Shown here: one piece after another, positions 4,346 to 6,868 of the stretch
Position numbering within the stretch: the stretch's first letter is position 1
Layout of the letters: each line of letters begins with the position of its first letter
DNA from: JADLGL01 sp964611195
Lineage (GTDB): Bacteria; Pseudomonadota; Alphaproteobacteria; Rhizobiales; Kaistiaceae
DNA length: 6,868 nt
NCBI GenBank assembly: GCA_964611195.1
Contig: CAZSXA010000126.1
Span: 1-6,868, forward strand
Reading direction: 5' to 3'
Notes under the pieces: generated by a model
Told to the model about the DNA's origin: nothing
The model's database searches: none
What the model saw: only the letters and a program-made list of their open reading frames with translations
Translations under genes and position numbers: made by a program

Positions 4346-6217
4346 TTACGCAGTCGTCGGCTCGGCGACGTCGATGACCTTGATCGTCGGACGGCTACGC
4401 CCCTGCCACGTGTCGATCGACAAGGTGCCGGCAACATGAAGGGCGCCGCCGCTGCGATCGAGTAACCGTTGCCCGATCGGCGTATCGACGGAGCGAAACG
4501 CCATGGCGCGGAGGTTCGCCCCGGCCCCGGTTGCGATCGAGGTGCGGACATGGGCGCCGCCGACGATCTCGGCATAGGTCACCTGATGCGCGGGAAAGGC
4601 GATCACCGGCGACGGATTTCCGGCACCGAACGGCCCGGCGCGTTCAAGGTCGGCGATCGCCTCGACTGTCGCGCCTTCAGCGGTGACGGCGGCGTCGATC
4701 TTCAGATCGCGCTCGGCGGCCGAGGCTCGCTTGACGTCGTTGCGAACGCGGTCCTCGATGAACTCCTGGAACGGCCGAAGGCGATTGAGCGCGACTGTCA
4801 CGCCTGCCGCCATCGCGTGGCCGCCACCCTTGGCGAGGAGCCCTTCGGAGACCGCCGCCTTAACGGCGCGGCCGAGATCGACGCCCGGAATCGAGCGCCC
4901 CGATCCGACGCCGAAGCCCGACGGTCCGTCGGCAACCGCGAAGGCCGGGCGCCCGAAGCGCTCCTTCAGGCGCGAGGCGATCAGCCCGACGACGCCGGGA
5001 TGCCACCCCGGATTGTGGGTGACGAGAACGGCCGGTTCGGCGCCGCCGGCAAACACCGGCTCGGCCGCTGCCATCGCCTCGGCGAGCATGCCGGCCTCGA
5101 GTGTCTGGCGCTCGGCGTTGAGGCGCTCCAGCTCGGCGCCGATGCGCTCGGCCTCCTCCGGGTCCTCGGTCGCGAGCAGCGCCGCGCCGAGCGCGGCATT
5201 GCCGATACGCCCGCCGGCATTGATCCGCGGGCCGATCATGAAACCGAGATGCCCGGCCTCGATCGGGCCACCCAGCCGTGCCAGACGCGCAAGAACGCCG
5301 AGTCCGAGATTGCCCTGCCGGCGCATGACGAGGAGGCCCTTGACGACCAGCGCGCGGTTGAGGCCGGCGAGGCCGACGACATCGCAGACGGTGCCGAGCG
5401 CGACGAGGTCGAGCCAGTCGAGGAGGTTCGGCTCCTCGCCCGGGCCGAAATGACCGCGCGAGCGCAGTTCGCGGCTGACGCCGACAAGCGTCATGAACAC
5501 GATGCCGACCGCGGCAAGGTGGCCGAGGCCGGAGATGTCGTCCTCGCGGTTCGGATTGACGACGGCGCGTGCGGGGGGCAGCTCGGCGCCGGCGAGGTGA
5601 TGATCGATGACGACGACATCGATGCCGCGCTGACGGGCGCGCTCCAGCGCTTCGAAGCTGGTGGTGCCGCAATCGACCGTGACGATCAGCGTGGCGCCGG
5701 CATCGGCGAGCTTGTCGATCGCGTCGGGGTTGGGGCCATAGCCCTCGAACAGCCGGTCGGGGATGTAGACCTGCGGCGTCAGGCCAAGGCTGCGGAGATA
5801 GCGATTCAACAAAGCCGCGGAAGTCGCTCCGTCAACGTCGTAATCGCCAAAGATCGCCACGCCCTCGCCAGCGTCGACAGCATCGGCGATGCGCTCGGCC
5901 GCCGCGTCCATGTCGGTCAGCGTCGAGGGATCCGGCATCAGTTTGCGGATCGTCGGGTCGAGGAATTCGGGCGCCTCGTCGGCCGTAACGCCGCGACCGG
6001 CAAGGACGCGCGCCAGCAGCTCCGGCAGTTCGTGACGTTGGGCAATGTCGAGCGCGACGAGGCTCTGCGGCCGATCCAGCCGCTCGATCCAGCGCCGGCC
6101 GTTGATCGACTTCTCGACGCCGAGGAACGACCGAACGCCGGCCGCGGCATGACGGCTGAGCGCTTCTTCGAGGTTTCCCCCGAAGCTTGAGCGATCCGGT
6201 GCAGCGGCGACGGCCAT
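4346..6217 (-). CDS. recJ: Single-stranded-DNA-specific exonuclease RecJ
   Basis: The 623-residue cytoplasmic enzyme degrades single-stranded DNA 5' to 3' in recombination (RecF pathway), mismatch repair and base excision repair. All DHH-superfamily motifs are visible: FGDYDVDG (123-130), VDCGTTS (181-187), the defining DHH (205-207), DWLDLVALGTVCDVV (267-281), and GPRINAGGRIGN (329-340). The DHHA1 part has SGRSIPG (439-445) and GGGHAMAAG (464-472). The C-terminal OB-type part carries GPFGAGNPSP (528-537). The metal-binding Asp and His residues appear intact, so the enzyme should be active. ATG 6217 is used: it is the only ATG between the hom stop and the first conserved block, FLGVEKSINGRRW (31-43), although its ribosome binding site is poor. 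An ATG at 6310 would overlap hom by about 44 bp and is less likely. It follows hom by 49 bp on the same strand and is probably co-transcribed with it. Confidence 0.96.
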   Translation of the reverse strand: MAVAAAPDRSSFGGNLEEALSRHAAAGVRSFLGVEKSINGRRWIERLDRPQSLVALDIAQRHELPELLARVLAGRGVTADEAPEFLDPTIRKLMPDPSTLTDMDAAAERIADAVDAGEGVAIFGDYDVDGATSAALLNRYLRSLGLTPQVYIPDRLFEGYGPNPDAIDKLADAGATLIVTVDCGTTSFEALERARQRGIDVVVIDHHLAGAELPPARAVVNPNREDDISGLGHLAAVGIVFMTLVGVSRELRSRGHFGPGEEPNLLDWLDLVALGTVCDVVGLAGLNRALVVKGLLVMRRQGNLGLGVLARLARLGGPIEAGHLGFMIGPRINAGGRIGNAALGAALLATEDPEEAERIGAELERLNAERQTLEAGMLAEAMAAAEPVFAGGAEPAVLVTHNPGWHPGVVGLIASRLKERFGRPAFAVADGPSGFGVGSGRSIPGVDLGRAVKAAVSEGLLAKGGGHAMAAGVTVALNRLRPFQEFIEDRVRNDVKRASAAERDLKIDAAVTAEGATVEAIADLERAGPFGAGNPSPVIAFPAHQVTYAEIVGGAHVRTSIATGAGANLRAMAFRSVDTPIGQRLLDRSGGALHVAGTLSIDTWQGRSRPTIKVIDVAEPTTA

Positions 6218-6266
6218 GGCTTCAGGAATAGCGCGATTCGCGCGGCGACCGAATGCGGCGAGCGGC

Positions 6267-6868
6267 CTAGCCCAACGGCTCGATACGGATGAGTTGCGGC
6301 TCGGACGCAATGTGGCCGTCGGCGTGGATCTGCTCCAGTGCCGTTCGGACCGCCTCCTCGGTCGTCTCGTAGGTGATGAGGATCACCGGCTGCGGCGCGG
6401 CCGGCGCCAAATGCTCCGGCGCGCCGGAATGCGGTGTCCGCCGCCGCTGGACGATCGACTCGAGCGAGATGCCCTGCTCGGCCATGCGGTTGGCGATCGT
6501 TGCGAACGCTCCCGGCCGGTCGTAGACGGTCAGGCGAAGATAGTAGCCGCCTTCGTGAGCGCGCATCGCCGCACGCCGATGCGGGGTCAGTGCGCTGGCC
6601 GGCCGGCCGAAGGTCGGCACGCGGATGCCGCGGGCGATGTCGGTGATGTCGGCAAGGACGGCCGAGGCGGTGGCATCGCCGCCAGCTCCCGGTCCAGAGA
6701 GGACGAGCTGGCCGGCGTGGTCGGCCTCGACGGCCACCGCGTTGGTGACGCCGTCGATCGCGGCGATGGCGCTGTCGAGCGGCACCATCGCCGGATGAAC
6801 GCGCTGCTCGATGCCGGTCTCGGTCTCGATGGAGATGCCGAGAAGCTTCAGCTTGTAGCCGAGTTCGT
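6267..6868 (-). CDS. hom: Homoserine dehydrogenase, C-terminal part (runs off the right edge)
   Basis: The visible 199 residues are the end of a protein of roughly 430 residues. They begin within ELGYKLKLLGI and contain GIEQRVHPAMVP, DGVTNAVAVEAD and SGPGAGGDATASAV (57-70), all characteristic of the catalytic domain of monofunctional homoserine dehydrogenase. A C-terminal ACT domain starts near 106 (GGYYLRLTVYDRPGAFATIA, then EQGISLESIVQRR). The enzyme reduces aspartate semialdehyde to homoserine with NAD(P)H, the branch point to threonine and methionine. The ACT domain is the usual site of feedback inhibition by threonine. The NAD(P)-binding domain and start codon lie outside the window. The frame stays open to 6868, so the ATG at 6788 is internal and not the start. 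It ends 49 bp before recJ. Confidence 0.95.
   Translation of the reverse strand, partial: ELGYKLKLLGISIETETGIEQRVHPAMVPLDSAIAAIDGVTNAVAVEADHAGQLVLSGPGAGGDATASAVLADITDIARGIRVPTFGRPASALTPHRRAAMRAHEGGYYLRLTVYDRPGAFATIANRMAEQGISLESIVQRRRTPHSGAPEHLAPAAPQPVILITYETTEEAVRTALEQIHADGHIASEPQLIRIEPLG

Noticed and set aside
4469..6190. A 573-codon open frame on the plus strand opposite recJ
   Set aside because: It is antisense to an intact, motif-complete recJ. Its sequence is the Asp/Arg/Gly-rich type produced by GC-rich antisense frames, and it has no recognisable domains.
6267..6788. A complete 173-residue ACT protein starting at 6788
   Set aside because: The frame continues upstream to the window edge with homoserine dehydrogenase sequence (ELGYKLKLLGI, GIEQRVHP), so it is a fragment of the larger enzyme.

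Overview
The window looks like chromosomal DNA of a high-GC alphaproteobacterium, probably of the Hyphomicrobiales (Rhizobiales) type. This is inferred from the GC-rich codon use, the character of the RecJ and homoserine dehydrogenase proteins, and their adjacency on one strand. No sequence search was possible, so the genus is left open.

Layout. (1) Positions 1-950, plus strand: the last codons of a DrrA-type ABC ATPase, then a DrrB-type ABC-2 permease whose reading frame is broken by an apparent one-base deletion near 441. Parts of this region are less GC-rich than the rest of the window. (2) Positions 964-988: a strong hairpin between convergent genes. Its loop is the stop codon of a small minus-strand gene (975-1205) for a 76-residue single-pass membrane protein. 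(3) Positions 1206-1617: about 410 bases with no credible gene, holding a 13-bp direct repeat and several palindromes. (4) Positions 1618-2073, minus: a two-CBS-domain protein. (5) Positions 2074-2312: a divergent regulatory region with a candidate promoter, two dyad symmetries and a G9C4 tract. (6) Positions 2313-2672, plus: a secreted monoheme cytochrome c. (7) Positions 2697-4205, minus: a 14-TM drug exporter of the MFS DHA2 (EmrB/QacA) family, convergent with the cytochrome gene across a short candidate terminator. Its upstream region carries a symmetric ACTG/CAGT array. (8) Positions 4346-6217, minus: recJ, the single-strand 5'-3' exonuclease. (9) Positions 6267-6868, minus: the C-terminal 199 codons of homoserine dehydrogenase with its ACT domain, running off the right edge.

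hom and recJ are co-directional and 49 bp apart and are probably co-transcribed. As I recall the usual alphaproteobacterial order, glpX lies between them; here it is absent. The other genes look like independent units (export, ligand sensing, electron transfer) and do not form an obvious pathway. I see no convincing novel multi-gene system. The items most worth a second look are the broken drrB, the hairpin with a stop codon in its loop, the ACTG/CAGT array before the MFS gene, the structured divergent region with its G tract, and the atypical ligand-contact positions of the CBS protein.
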